Source of the DNA: Acidobacteriota bacterium
GTDB lineage: Bacteria; Acidobacteriota; Terriglobia; Terriglobales; Acidobacteriaceae
DNA length: 34,095 bases
Assembly (NCBI GenBank): GCA_021827845.1
Contig: JAKAUB010000158.1
Coordinates: forward strand, 1 to 34,095
Direction of reading: 5' to 3'
The position numbers were made by a program, and so were the translations under genes. The notes under the pieces are model-generated. The model was not told the DNA's origin, searched no databases, and saw only the letters and a program-made list of their open reading frames with translations. Positions 1 to 7,408 of this stretch are shown here, in pieces (position 1 is the stretch's first letter; each line of letters starts with the position of its first letter).

Positions 1-383
1 CCACGCACGCCGTGGGCTTTCAGGCCGTCATCAATGCCTTGAATCTCTTCGCGGTACTGCGGCTCAATGTGCGGCCAGTAAACGTTGCGGGCGGTGTCGC
101 GGAAAAACTGCCAGTTGCGGCCGGTGTCGTGGGTGCTGTCCTTGCGGACGGCGGCCATGGCCACTTCAATCTCGGGCGCCAGCAGATAGCCGTGTTCAAA
201 GCCCATCTGGTGTGGCGTGCCTGCAAGATGAACATAGATCCAGTTTGCCCGCTCAAACCGATAGGCGCCGTTTAAGTTGGGAGTGTTCGCTGAAGGGCGG
301 GGCGCGGCCCATGCGGTTACGCCGGCGATCATCGCCAGCACCAATAGTGTTGCCTGCGAACGCAGAAAAGACTGAGGGTGCAT
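1..383 (-). CDS. C45-type autoproteolytic hydrolase / phospholipase B-like protein, 3' part missing
   Basis: The reading frame begins with ATG at 383 and stays open to the left window edge, giving the first 127 codons only. The first ~24 residues form a signal peptide (hydrophobic core LLVLAMIAGV, then AWAA), so the protein is exported. The segment VHLAGTPHQMGFEHGYLLAP (about residues 53-72) matches the start of the mature part of C45/acyl-coenzyme A:6-APA acyltransferase-like and phospholipase B-like hydrolases, which are Ntn-type enzymes cleaving amide or ester bonds. The nucleophile lies beyond the window, so activity cannot be judged. The start is supported by GGAGG seven bases upstream. 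An overlapping ATG four bases upstream opens a different frame. It lies 44 bp downstream of ispF on the same strand. Family assignment is moderately sure; substrate unknown. Confidence 0.6.
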   Translation of the reverse strand, partial: MHPQSFLRSQATLLVLAMIAGVTAWAAPRPSANTPNLNGAYRFERANWIYVHLAGTPHQMGFEHGYLLAPEIEVAMAAVRKDSTHDTGRNWQFFRDTARNVYWPHIEPQYREEIQGIDDGLKAHGVR

Positions 384-427
384 TCATCCACCTCCCAAAT
401 TGAAGTGCCGTGCGGCCAGCGAAGAGC

Positions 428-1057
428 CTACGTGATGTCGTCCGTGTTGAAGGCCGGCTTTCGGACCGGACCCGCATTGCTGTCGCCGACCAGCTTCCGT
501 ACGACATCGTCCATCCGGGTCTGTGCCGTCGATTCTTCGGTCTGCGGTTCGGCAGCCGCTGTCAGTTGTGCGGCAGATTCCTGGCCGTCGAGGCTTTCGA
601 GCAGCACCACCGCGTGCGCGACAGCGACATCGTCCTGATCCAGGCCCTCCGGTGTCTTGGCCTTGATGCCGACGGCTCGCGGGCTGATCCCCAGCAGCTC
701 GGCGACGCGCTCACGCAGCTTTTCGGCGACCGGGCCAATCTTGGGGGCCGCCAGTACCAGGGTCGTATCCACGTTGGCGATCCGGAAGCCGGCATTCTGC
801 ACCTCTTCCAGCGCCGTGCGAAGAAACAAGGCGGAGTCTGCATCTTTCCAGCGCGGGTCCCCGGGCGGGAAGAATGTTCCAATGTCACCGGCAGCGACTG
901 CGCCCAGCAGCGCATCGGTGATCGCGTGCAGCAGCACGTCGCCATCGGAGTGGCCGGCGAGGCCGGCAGGATGGTCAAAGGCGACGCCGCCAATGCGCAG
1001 TGGAACTCCCGGTTTGAATGCGTGCGAGTCCCAGCCAAGCCCTATGCGCATATTCAT
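428..1057 (-). CDS. ispF: 2-C-methyl-D-erythritol 2,4-cyclodiphosphate synthase
   Basis: IspF converts CDP-methylerythritol 2-phosphate to methylerythritol 2,4-cyclodiphosphate, releasing CMP, in the cytosolic MEP pathway to isoprenoids. The metal site is clear: counting from the second Met (MRIGLGWDSHAF), Asp8, His10 and His42 fall at the same numbers as in the E. coli enzyme. The GHSDGDVLLHAITDALLGA block and KAKTPEGL block also match. I start at 1057; an ATG two codons later (1051) is equally possible, and an upstream extension of the frame to 1168 runs through a terminator and is rejected. At 209 residues it is about 50 longer than usual: after VVLLE there is an acidic, Ala/Gln/Thr-rich tail ending DDIT. 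There is no Shine-Dalgarno sequence; a TAGAAT hexamer sits 8 bases before the ATG. ispD is nearby but separated by two genes and a terminator. Confidence 0.93.
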   Translation of the reverse strand: MNMRIGLGWDSHAFKPGVPLRIGGVAFDHPAGLAGHSDGDVLLHAITDALLGAVAAGDIGTFFPPGDPRWKDADSALFLRTALEEVQNAGFRIANVDTTLVLAAPKIGPVAEKLRERVAELLGISPRAVGIKAKTPEGLDQDDVAVAHAVVLLESLDGQESAAQLTAAAEPQTEESTAQTRMDDVVRKLVGDSNAGPVRKPAFNTDDIT

Positions 1058-1065
1058 TGCAGATG

Positions 1066-1071
1066 ATTCTA
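1066..1071 (-). promoter_or_regulatory. Possible -10 element of ispF (near-leaderless start)
   Basis: TAGAAT on the minus strand matches the TATAAT consensus at five of six positions and ends 8 bases before the ispF ATG, so a transcript would begin at or within about two bases of the start codon. No Shine-Dalgarno sequence precedes the gene. The -35 region is poor (CTGGAA at a 16-base spacing), so this is tentative. Confidence 0.35.
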
Positions 1072-1112
1072 AATCGGCGCGCGCACTTCCAGCGGCCACT
1101 CTCCTCTTTTGG

Positions 1113-1153
1113 CAAAAGAAAAGCCCGCTCCCCGAAAAGAAAGGAGCGGGCTT
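1113..1153 (-). terminator. Rho-independent terminator of the SDR gene
   Basis: An 11-bp perfect stem (AAGCCCGCTCC at 1121-1131 paired with GGAGCGGGCTT at 1143-1153) with an 11-base loop starts about 20 bp after the SDR stop codon. On the minus strand it is followed by TTTTCTTTT. It isolates the SDR gene from ispF, which implies ispF has its own promoter. Confidence 0.88.
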
Positions 1154-1174
1154 GCAGCAGCATTGCAATGCCGG

Positions 1175-1921
1175 TTAGCGTGCTCCGCCAGCGGCGTAGA
1201 TCACTTGTCCGCTGATCCAGCGAGCGTCGTCGGAAGCCAGAAATACGGCGGCATCGGCGATATCGTCCGGCTGGCCAATGCGGCCCAACGGAACGCTCTT
1301 CACGTGCTCACGCTCGAAATCGGAGCCGATGAAGCCGGCGCTGTGCGCGCCTTCGGTCTCCACCATGCCAGGACTCAGCGCATTGACGCGGATGCCCTTG
1401 GGGCCGAGCTCCTGCGACAGCACGCCAGTGATAGCGTCCACGGCGCCTTTTGTGCCGGTGTAGACGGCCGAAGCAGCGGGCGTTCCACGGCTGACCAGCG
1501 AGCCAATGTTGATGATGCTTCCGCCCTTTGGCAGATGCTTCACCGCCGCCTGTGTAGTCAGCAGAAGTCCCAGGACATTGGTATCGAACTGCTTGTGAAA
1601 GTGCTCCGGAGTGATGGCTTCGACAGGGCCGAACTCGTAGACGCCGGAGTTGTTCACCAGAACGTCCAGCCTGCCGAACTTCTGGATGGCTGCGTCAATA
1701 ATGGACTGCGCGCCTTCCACCTTCGCGACATCTCCTTGAACGGCCACGGCTTTGCCGCCCGCTTGCGTAATGGCCGCGACAACCTTTTCCGCGCCTGCCT
1801 TGCTGGTGGAGTAGTTGACCACCACCGCTGCGCCGGCCTGAGCCAGCGACTTTGCAATAGCTGCACCAATACCTTTGGAGGCGCCCGTAACGACCGCGAC
1901 TTTTCCTTGCAGTTTGCTCAT
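1175..1921 (-). CDS. SDR-family NAD(P)-dependent oxidoreductase
   Basis: A 248-residue classical short-chain dehydrogenase/reductase, cytosolic, with a Rossmann fold. The cofactor motif TGASKGIG is at residues 12-19, NNSG at 90-93, and the catalytic triad is Ser141, Tyr154 and Lys158 (YTGTK). The sequence resembles FabG-like and glucose-1-dehydrogenase-like members, but the substrate cannot be told from sequence; it is not in a fatty-acid gene cluster, so a role as housekeeping FabG is unlikely. The start is fixed by AAGGAG a few bases upstream of the ATG. It lies 113 bp downstream of an ArsR-type regulator on the same strand and is closed by a strong terminator, so regulator and reductase form a small unit, and the reductase is a plausible target of the regulator. 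Confidence 0.88.
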   Translation of the reverse strand: MSKLQGKVAVVTGASKGIGAAIAKSLAQAGAAVVVNYSTSKAGAEKVVAAITQAGGKAVAVQGDVAKVEGAQSIIDAAIQKFGRLDVLVNNSGVYEFGPVEAITPEHFHKQFDTNVLGLLLTTQAAVKHLPKGGSIINIGSLVSRGTPAASAVYTGTKGAVDAITGVLSQELGPKGIRVNALSPGMVETEGAHSAGFIGSDFEREHVKSVPLGRIGQPDDIADAAVFLASDDARWISGQVIYAAGGAR

Positions 1922-2034
1922 TTTTCAAATCTCCTTGTGCGTCGAATTTGATGTTTCGATAATTCGACAACCATCAAAAAGATGTCTGAAGGAAATGGAA
2001 GATTCAAGAAACAGCGGCCGGTTGTGGAAATCCG

Positions 2035-2340
2035 TCAGGCCAGGTCAGCCTTCAGGCGATCGAGGTAGGCGCGCAGAACCGGTTGCTGCAGAGAATAGCG
2101 GACGAACTTGCCATCCTTCTCCGCGAGCACCAGGCCTGCCAGTTCCAGCTCCCGCATGTGGTGGGAGAGCGTTGCCGGGCTGATCCCGGCGCCAGCCAGC
2201 ATCTCCGAGCAGGGAATGGCGGCTTTGCGGGCGCTCAGCTTCTTCAGAATCTCGTAGCGGCGGGCATCCGCCAGCGCTTTTGCGATGCGCTGCACCTGCT
2301 CTTCGGACAGCGTGAGCTTCCCTGAGGCCGCCACGGGCAT
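2035..2340 (-). CDS. ArsR-family winged-helix transcriptional regulator
   Basis: A 101-residue small regulator made of one winged helix-turn-helix. The recognition region is CSEMLAGAGISPATLSHHMR followed by ELELAGLVLAEKDGKFVRYSL, the typical ArsR/SmtB helix plus beta-wing. I see no Cys-x-Cys metal site (only one Cys, in CSEM), so metal sensing in the ArsR/CadC manner is not supported; many such proteins respond to other signals. I prefer the ATG at 2340, which has GAGGTG seven bases upstream, over the GTG at 2349 that nearly abuts the ispD stop codon. It follows ispD by about ten bases, so it can be transcribed with ispD, and precedes the SDR gene. Confidence 0.85.
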   Translation of the reverse strand: MPVAASGKLTLSEEQVQRIAKALADARRYEILKKLSARKAAIPCSEMLAGAGISPATLSHHMRELELAGLVLAEKDGKFVRYSLQQPVLRAYLDRLKADLA

Positions 2341-2350
2341 AGAGCGCACC

Positions 2351-3058
2351 TCAGCCTTTCAGATAGAACTCGGCCAGCGCCAGATCGCCGGGCTGGGTGA
2401 TCTTGAAATTCCGCGGTGAGCCGGGAACCACGGCGACTTCCACGCCCAGCCGTTCCGCGAGGGAAGCTTCATCGGTGCCGACAAACCCTGCGGCAACAGC
2501 GGAGTCCATGGCGCGCCGTAGCAGGCTGTAGCGGAAGCCCTGCGGCGTCTGCGCCATCACAATGCGTTCGCGAGGAATCGTCGAGGTGATGATGGCGCCG
2601 TCGGCGGTGCGTTCTACCTGCTTGATGGTGTCGATAGCCGGCAGAGCAACGATGGCCGCCTGATGCTTCTGCACCGCCTCGATCGTCCGTTCGATCAGCG
2701 CGGGCTCGATCAGCGGCCGCACCGCATCATGCACCAGCACAATGTCGTCTTCGTTCGCGGGAATCTGCTCGAGCGCGTTATGGACGGATTCCTGACGGGT
2801 ATCGCCGCCCTCGACCAGAGAGATGCGAGAGGTCAGGCCGTGCTTCTGCAGTTGCTCCTGCACGCGCGACATCTCCGAAGCTCGCGCCGCAACAAATATG
2901 TGGCTGATGGAAGGAACGGTGAGGAAGGCGCGGACAGAAAGGATCAGGATCGGCTGGCCGCCAAGCTCCAGAAACTGCTTGGGGGGCTGACCGCCGGCCG
3001 AGACCGGCGCCATACGCGTACCCAGCCCAGCGGCGGGAAGAATAACGAATACCTGCAT
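2351..3058 (-). CDS. ispD: 2-C-methyl-D-erythritol 4-phosphate cytidylyltransferase
   Basis: IspD joins CTP and methylerythritol 4-phosphate to CDP-methylerythritol plus pyrophosphate, the third step of the MEP pathway. The 235-residue protein has the nucleotidyltransferase start LPAAGLGTRM (residues 7-16, with Arg15) and Lys27 in PPKQF, then VHDAVRPLI, MAQTPQGFRYSLL, TDEASLAERLG and NFKITQPGDL, all hallmark IspD blocks in order. The frame is open upstream to 3181, but that part overlaps the GNAT gene and has no IspD homology, so I start at the ATG at 3058. There is no Shine-Dalgarno sequence; TATACT lies 9 bases upstream. It follows the GNAT gene by 34 bp and runs directly into the ArsR gene. 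Confidence 0.94.
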   Translation of the reverse strand: MQVFVILPAAGLGTRMAPVSAGGQPPKQFLELGGQPILILSVRAFLTVPSISHIFVAARASEMSRVQEQLQKHGLTSRISLVEGGDTRQESVHNALEQIPANEDDIVLVHDAVRPLIEPALIERTIEAVQKHQAAIVALPAIDTIKQVERTADGAIITSTIPRERIVMAQTPQGFRYSLLRRAMDSAVAAGFVGTDEASLAERLGVEVAVVPGSPRNFKITQPGDLALAEFYLKG

Positions 3059-3067
3059 AAACAGTGA

Positions 3068-3073
3068 AGTATA
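3068..3073 (-). promoter_or_regulatory. Possible -10 element of ispD (near-leaderless start)
   Basis: TATACT on the minus strand is a five-of-six match to TATAAT and ends 9 bases before the ispD ATG. A transcript from it would have a 5' leader of only two to three bases, which would explain the lack of a Shine-Dalgarno sequence. No convincing -35 is present. Confidence 0.35.
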
Positions 3074-3092
3074 CCGGAAGCAGCGGGGCTCG

Positions 3093-3572
3093 CTATCCCT
3101 CGACCGGCTCCACGTAAAACATCTCGTTGGTGCGGCGGAATCCGCTGCTTTCATACATGCGGCGGCTTTCTTCGGTCGCATGCAGGCTCACGACGCGAAT
3201 CTTGCGGCGACGGGCCTCGGCCAGTGCCAGCTCAATCAGATTGCTGGCAATGCGCTTGCGGCGGAACTCGGGCTCAACGTAGACGTTCAACACATACCCG
3301 CGGTGCGAGCCCGGATCGAGCGGATGCGGCGGCCAGTCCATAATCATCAGCCCAGCGCCACCGATGATCTTGCCCTCCTGCAACGCAAACCAGCCCATGT
3401 AACGGCCCGACTGCATCATGGGCGGCAGCCATTGCTCAAACGCCTCCGTTACCCGGCGCAAGGAACTGTTATCCGCGCGGCCTGCATCCACAAACATGCG
3501 GTGCCGGTGGCGGGCGATAATGGCTGCATCCTCGGGGGTAGCCTGGCGTGTGGAAAGCGGTCCGTGAACCAT
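3093..3572 (-). CDS. GNAT-family N-acetyltransferase
   Basis: A 159-residue acetyl-CoA-dependent acyltransferase of the GNAT fold, cytosolic, substrate unknown. The N-terminal part STRQATPEDAAIIARHRHRM is the usual first strand and helix; GYVLNVYVEPEFRRKRIAS followed by LIELALAEARRRKI is motif A with the pyrophosphate loop, and LHATEESRRMYESSGF is motif B. In the loop R-x-x-G-x-A the Gly is replaced by Arg (RRKRIA), a tolerated variant. The frame is open upstream to 3896, antisense to tilS, but homology begins at the ATG at 3572, which has a TATACT hexamer exactly 6 bases upstream and no Shine-Dalgarno sequence. It is divergent from tilS and is the first gene of the minus-strand run that continues with ispD. 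Confidence 0.85.
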   Translation of the reverse strand: MVHGPLSTRQATPEDAAIIARHRHRMFVDAGRADNSSLRRVTEAFEQWLPPMMQSGRYMGWFALQEGKIIGGAGLMIMDWPPHPLDPGSHRGYVLNVYVEPEFRRKRIASNLIELALAEARRRKIRVVSLHATEESRRMYESSGFRRTNEMFYVEPVEG

Positions 3573-3578
3573 GCGGCA

Positions 3579-3584
3579 AGTATA
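3579..3584 (-). promoter_or_regulatory. Possible -10 element of the GNAT gene (leaderless start)
   Basis: TATACT ends exactly 6 bases before the ATG of the acetyltransferase gene. That spacing puts the transcription start on or next to the A of the ATG, and the gene has no Shine-Dalgarno sequence. The -35 region is weak. Confidence 0.4.
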
Positions 3585-3668
3585 CGAGGAGTGCCATGGC
3601 GGCTTCCACCCGACCGGCTGCGGCCGATGCCGCTCCACAGACGGCAAACTGCCTGGGATGACGATCGC

Positions 3669-5135
3669 GTGAACGCCAAAAGACAATCCGCACTGCCGGC
3701 TCTTGCGCTGAACACCGCCCTGTTCGCGCCCGGTGACCGCGTCTGCGTCGCCGTCTCCGGCGGGGCCGACTCGACGGCGCTGCTGCGGGCGCTGGCGGCG
3801 CGGCAGCAGGAACTGGGGCTGGTGCTCTCTGTGCTGCACGTCGAGCACGGGCTGCGAGGCGAGGTGGCGCAGCAGGATGCGGCCTTCGTGTCGCAACTCG
3901 CAGACGGTCTCGCCCTACCGTGCGAGACGGTGTCCGTCGATACACGGGCGCGGGCGGCATTGCACGGGGAGTCCATCGAAGCGGCGGGACGCTGGCTGCG
4001 ATACGATACGTTTCGCACACTGCTGCGGGAAGACCGCGCCGACCGCATCGCCACCGCCCATACCAGAGATGACCAGGCCGAGACGGTGATGATGAAGCTG
4101 TTGCGCGGCGCGTGGACGGAGGGTTTGAGCGGCATTGCGCCGGAACTGCGCCTGCTGGAGGCCGCAGGGCGGCGCGGCTGGTGTGTCCGGCCATTGCTGG
4201 CGACGGGTCGTGCAGACGTCGAAGCCTACCTGCGGGCGATTGGTCAGCCGTGGCGCGAAGATGCCAGCAATGCGACCGACGAGTATGCGCGCAATCGGGT
4301 TCGCCATACGCTGATGCCGCTGCTGCGGCAGTTCAATCCGCAGGCCGACGAAGCGCTGGCCCACGTGGCTGAATGTGCTCGCACAGAAGAGCGATTCTGG
4401 GCGGCGGAGCTGGAGCGCGTTCTGCCGCGGCTGCTGCTGCCGGGTCGCCCGGTGCGTGGCGGCGGCCGGCGCGCGACGACAGAGACCGGCGACGCTGCCT
4501 GGGCGATTGAGATTCTGCGGCTGCGGGAGCTGGAACCCGCGCTGCAACGGCGGGTGCTCCGGGCGGCCGCGGAGCGCTGTGGAGCGACGTTGGACTTTGA
4601 CGCGACCGAGCGGCTGGCGGCCATGACAGCCGGAGGGAGCCACGCGGAACCGCGCCGCCTGAGCCTGGCGGGCGGCGTGCAGGTGGAACGGACCCCCCGG
4701 GAGCTGCAGTTCTCCAGCTTGTCCCGGCCTGCGGAAGAGCTTGTTCCCAGTTATCGGCTGCCAATCCCAGGATCGGTCGTCGCGGAGGCATTCGGCGCAA
4801 CCTTCCATGCAACTGTCCCCGATGGCATGACAGGTCCCCCGGCCGAAGTTCGCGCAATCCAGCCTGGGGATCGGATTCGTCCTTTAGATAGCATGCGGTG
4901 GAAGCGCCCGAAGGAGATCCTGGAGCGGATGAACGCCGATGCCAGAGCCCGTGGGCATTGGCCGGTGGTGGCCTGGCAAGGAGAGATCGTCTGGATGCGG
5001 GGGGTACCGCTGCGTCCCAATCTGGCCGAAATCAAGATCGAAGAACGGCTGGCAGATGGGACCGAGCCGCGCACCCCGGAAAATGCAGCGAGAGCGGGCG
5101 GCGAGGCCGAGAATTCCACGCAAACCGGGAGCTGA
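3669..5135 (+). CDS. tilS: tRNA(Ile)-lysidine synthase
   Basis: TilS uses ATP and lysine to convert C34 of the CAU-anticodon isoleucine tRNA into lysidine, changing its decoding from AUG to AUA; it is essential in most bacteria. The PP-loop SGGADS is at residues 30-35, followed by LHVEHGLRG, the block GRWLRYDTFRTLL and TAHTRDDQAETVMMKLLRG, all typical of the N-terminal ATPase domain; the C-terminal region (IQPGDRIRPLDSMRWKRPKEILE) is the TilS C-domain. At 488 residues it is of normal size. The frame is open from 3180, antisense to the GNAT gene. I choose the GTG at 3669 because it leaves a normal short N-terminus; ATG at 3627 would add 14 residues and neither has a clear Shine-Dalgarno sequence. 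ftsH follows after 257 bp, a common genomic pairing. Confidence 0.9.
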   Translation: MNAKRQSALPALALNTALFAPGDRVCVAVSGGADSTALLRALAARQQELGLVLSVLHVEHGLRGEVAQQDAAFVSQLADGLALPCETVSVDTRARAALHGESIEAAGRWLRYDTFRTLLREDRADRIATAHTRDDQAETVMMKLLRGAWTEGLSGIAPELRLLEAAGRRGWCVRPLLATGRADVEAYLRAIGQPWREDASNATDEYARNRVRHTLMPLLRQFNPQADEALAHVAECARTEERFWAAELERVLPRLLLPGRPVRGGGRRATTETGDAAWAIEILRLRELEPALQRRVLRAAAERCGATLDFDATERLAAMTAGGSHAEPRRLSLAGGVQVERTPRELQFSSLSRPAEELVPSYRLPIPGSVVAEAFGATFHATVPDGMTGPPAEVRAIQPGDRIRPLDSMRWKRPKEILERMNADARARGHWPVVAWQGEIVWMRGVPLRPNLAEIKIEERLADGTEPRTPENAARAGGEAENSTQTGS

Positions 5136-5196
5136 CTGGGAGTAAAATCGGAGCGATTGGCAAAATTTGTGTCGTCCCGGCGAATTACCCCCTCCT

Positions 5197-5214
5197 TTGG
5201 CACGTCTTTTGCAT
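5197..5214 (+). promoter_or_regulatory. Sigma-54 (-24/-12) promoter upstream of ftsH
   Basis: The 18-base string TTGGCACGTCTTTTGCAT fits the RpoN consensus TGGCACG-N4-TTGCW. The invariant GG (5199-5200) and GC (5211-5212) are separated by exactly 10 bases. Transcription would start near 5224, leaving about 170 bases of leader before the ftsH GTG. I see no equally good match elsewhere in the intergenic DNA of this window. Enhancer sites for an activator were not identified. The match is seen directly; its use for ftsH is inferred. Confidence 0.65.
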
Positions 5215-5392
5215 CTGGCAAAGGTAAGGGCGCGTGACGGATGCGACCAATAGGTTACGGGCAACGTCTAATCGGTAAATGCCTCGCCAGGGTAACCCGG
5301 CGGTAACGGGGTGGTCGGTTTTTGTGGTTTTCCCGACTGGCCCGGCATAAAGTTCGTAAGAACGGCAGCGGTTTCGGAATCGAGGGTAGTTC

Positions 5393-7300
5393 GTGAATTC
5401 AACAGTTAAGACCATTGTCTTCTGGGTTTTAATCGCCACCTGTCTGGTTGTGCTGTGGCATGTCATGCAGAGCGGAGCCGGGATGGGACGTGACCAGGAG
5501 ATTCCGTTCTCCAAGTTCCTGTCAGATGCACAGCAGGGCCAGGTCTCTGATGTGACCGTCATTGGGAACGAAGTTCACGGGCACTACCGGACGGGGAAGG
5601 CGGTCTTCCATACGACCGCTCCGAACAACTACCCCGACATGTACAAGGTTCTTGAAGATCACCAGGTAAGCGTCACCATCAAGGACTCGCAGGGTGGTGC
5701 GTGGTTCAACATTGGCCTGCAACTGCTTCCGATCCTGCTACTGGGCGCTCTCTGGTTCTTTATGCTCCGGCAGATGCAGACCGGCGGCAACAAGGCCATG
5801 TCCTTCGGCAAGAGCAAGGCCCGATTACTTTCCATGCAGCAAAAGAAGGTGACGTTCAAGGACGTCGCCGGCGTGGAAGAGGCCAAGGAAGAGCTCAAAG
5901 AGATTATTGAATTTCTGCGCGATGCGCCGAAATTTCAGAAGCTGGGCGGACGCATTCCGAAGGGCGTTCTGTTAGTTGGCCCTCCGGGAACCGGCAAGAC
6001 GCTGCTGGCGCGCGCTGTGGCCGGCGAAGCCAATGTTCCCTTCTTTTCCATCTCTGGCTCCGACTTTGTCGAGATGTTCGTCGGCGTGGGCGCCAGCCGC
6101 GTTCGCGATCTGTTTGAGCAGGGCAAGAAGAATGCGCCGTGCATCATCTTCATCGATGAAATTGATGCGGTCGGTCGCCACCGCGGCGCTGGACTGGGCG
6201 GCGGACACGATGAGCGGGAGCAGACGCTGAACCAGTTGCTGGTCGAGATGGACGGTTTTGAGTCGAACGATGGTGTCATCCTCGTCGCCTCGACCAACCG
6301 GCCTGATGTTCTGGACCCGGCGCTGCTGCGGCCCGGCCGGTTCGACCGGCGAGTGGTGGTAGGGCGCCCGGATGTCCGTGGCCGCGAAGAAGTACTGCGC
6401 GTCCATGCCAAGAAGGTTCCCCTGTCCGACGACGTCGATCTGCGCGTTCTGGCGCGGGGTACGCCGGGCTTTACCGGAGCCGATCTGGCGAATATGGTCA
6501 ACGAGGCGGCGATCAACGCAGCCCGCGCCAACCGAAAAGTGGTGGCGATGTATGACTTCGAGTCGGCCAAGGACAAGGTCCTGATGGGTGCCGAGCGCAA
6601 GTCCATGCTGCTGACCGACGAAGAGAAGCGCACCACGGCGTATCACGAGGCGGGCCACGCTATTGTGGCGGCGCTGCGGGATCACGCCGATCCGCTGCAT
6701 AAGGTGACGATCATTCCGCGTGGCATGGCGCTGGGCTTGACCATGCAACTGCCGGAGGATGAGCAGCATACCGTCAGCAAAGATTATCTGCAGACGCAGC
6801 TCGCCATTCTGATGGGCGGCCGCTGCGCCGAAGAAATCTTCTTGAACCAGATGACGACCGGCGCCGGCAATGACATTGAGCGGGCTACCGATCTGTCTCG
6901 CAAGATGGTCTGCGAGTACGGCATGAGCCGGCTGGGTCCCCTGACCTTCGGCAAAAAAGAAGAGCAAATCTTCCTCGGCCGGGAGATTTCGCAGCATCGC
7001 GACTTTAGCGAAGAGACGGCCCGCCAGATCGACGCGGAAGTTCGCATGCTGGTCGATGGCGGCTATAAGTCAGCCTATTCGCTGCTCGATAACAACCGCC
7101 CGCTGATGCATCGTCTGGCACAGGCCCTGCTGGAGCGGGAGACGCTGGATGCCGAAGAGCTTCGCATGCTGATCCAGGGCAAAGACCTGCCGCCGATGAG
7201 CGCGCCGCCGGATGGACCGGGTGGCGACGTGCAGCAGGTGTTGCGTCCGGAAGCTGGCCGCGCGCCGGGGTTTGCGGGCGAGCAGCCTTCCCCCGCATAA
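5393..7300 (+). CDS. ftsH: ATP-dependent zinc metalloprotease FtsH
   Basis: A membrane-anchored AAA+ protease that forms hexamers and degrades misassembled membrane proteins and selected cytosolic proteins. The 635-residue protein has two membrane segments (about residues 7-25 and 107-126) flanking a periplasmic domain, Walker A GPPGTGKT at 196-203, Walker B IIFIDE at 251-256, the second region of homology ending [10 protein letters not shown] near 311-320, and the zinc motif HEAGH at 418-422. The C-terminal tail is Pro/Gly-rich. It starts at a GTG with GAGGG six bases upstream. It sits downstream of tilS, is preceded by a sigma-54 promoter match and followed by a terminator, so it is probably transcribed alone or with tilS. 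Confidence 0.96.
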   Translation: MNSTVKTIVFWVLIATCLVVLWHVMQSGAGMGRDQEIPFSKFLSDAQQGQVSDVTVIGNEVHGHYRTGKAVFHTTAPNNYPDMYKVLEDHQVSVTIKDSQGGAWFNIGLQLLPILLLGALWFFMLRQMQTGGNKAMSFGKSKARLLSMQQKKVTFKDVAGVEEAKEELKEIIEFLRDAPKFQKLGGRIPKGVLLVGPPGTGKTLLARAVAGEANVPFFSISGSDFVEMFVGVGASRVRDLFEQGKKNAPCIIFIDEIDAVGRHRGAGLGGGHDEREQTLNQLLVEMDGFESNDGVILVASTNRPDVLDPALLRPGRFDRRVVVGRPDVRGREEVLRVHAKKVPLSDDVDLRVLARGTPGFTGADLANMVNEAAINAARANRKVVAMYDFESAKDKVLMGAERKSMLLTDEEKRTTAYHEAGHAIVAALRDHADPLHKVTIIPRGMALGLTMQLPEDEQHTVSKDYLQTQLAILMGGRCAEEIFLNQMTTGAGNDIERATDLSRKMVCEYGMSRLGPLTFGKKEEQIFLGREISQHRDFSEETARQIDAEVRMLVDGGYKSAYSLLDNNRPLMHRLAQALLERETLDAEELRMLIQGKDLPPMSAPPDGPGGDVQQVLRPEAGRAPGFAGEQPSPA

Positions 7301-7323
7301 GCGAAAACTGTCTGACGCTTTAG

Positions 7324-7364
7324 AATGCCCTGTGTCGCTGCTGACGCAGGGCATTTGCTTTTGA
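7324..7364 (+). terminator. Rho-independent terminator of ftsH
   Basis: Starting 24 bases after the ftsH stop codon, AATGCCCTG (7324-7332) pairs with CAGGGCATT at 7347-7355. The helix extends inward with GTC/GAC around a GCTGCT loop, and TTTGCTTTT follows. Good stem, moderate T tract. Confidence 0.75.
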
Positions 7365-7408
7365 ATTTGCGTCTGCCCATCGCCCGCAGCCACGGAGGTT
7401 TGCCACCT

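Noticed and set aside
2035-2340. Metal-sensing ArsR/SmtB function for the small regulator
   Set aside because: No paired Cys or His-Asp metal site is visible, and there are no arsenic or metal-resistance genes nearby.
3059-3181. N-terminal extension of IspD
   Set aside because: The extra 41 codons overlap the GNAT coding sequence, and IspD homology begins exactly at the ATG at 3058.
5241-5306. A 21-codon ORF in the ftsH leader
   Set aside because: It has no well-placed ribosome-binding site, no codon run typical of a leader peptide, and no terminator hairpin with T tract follows.
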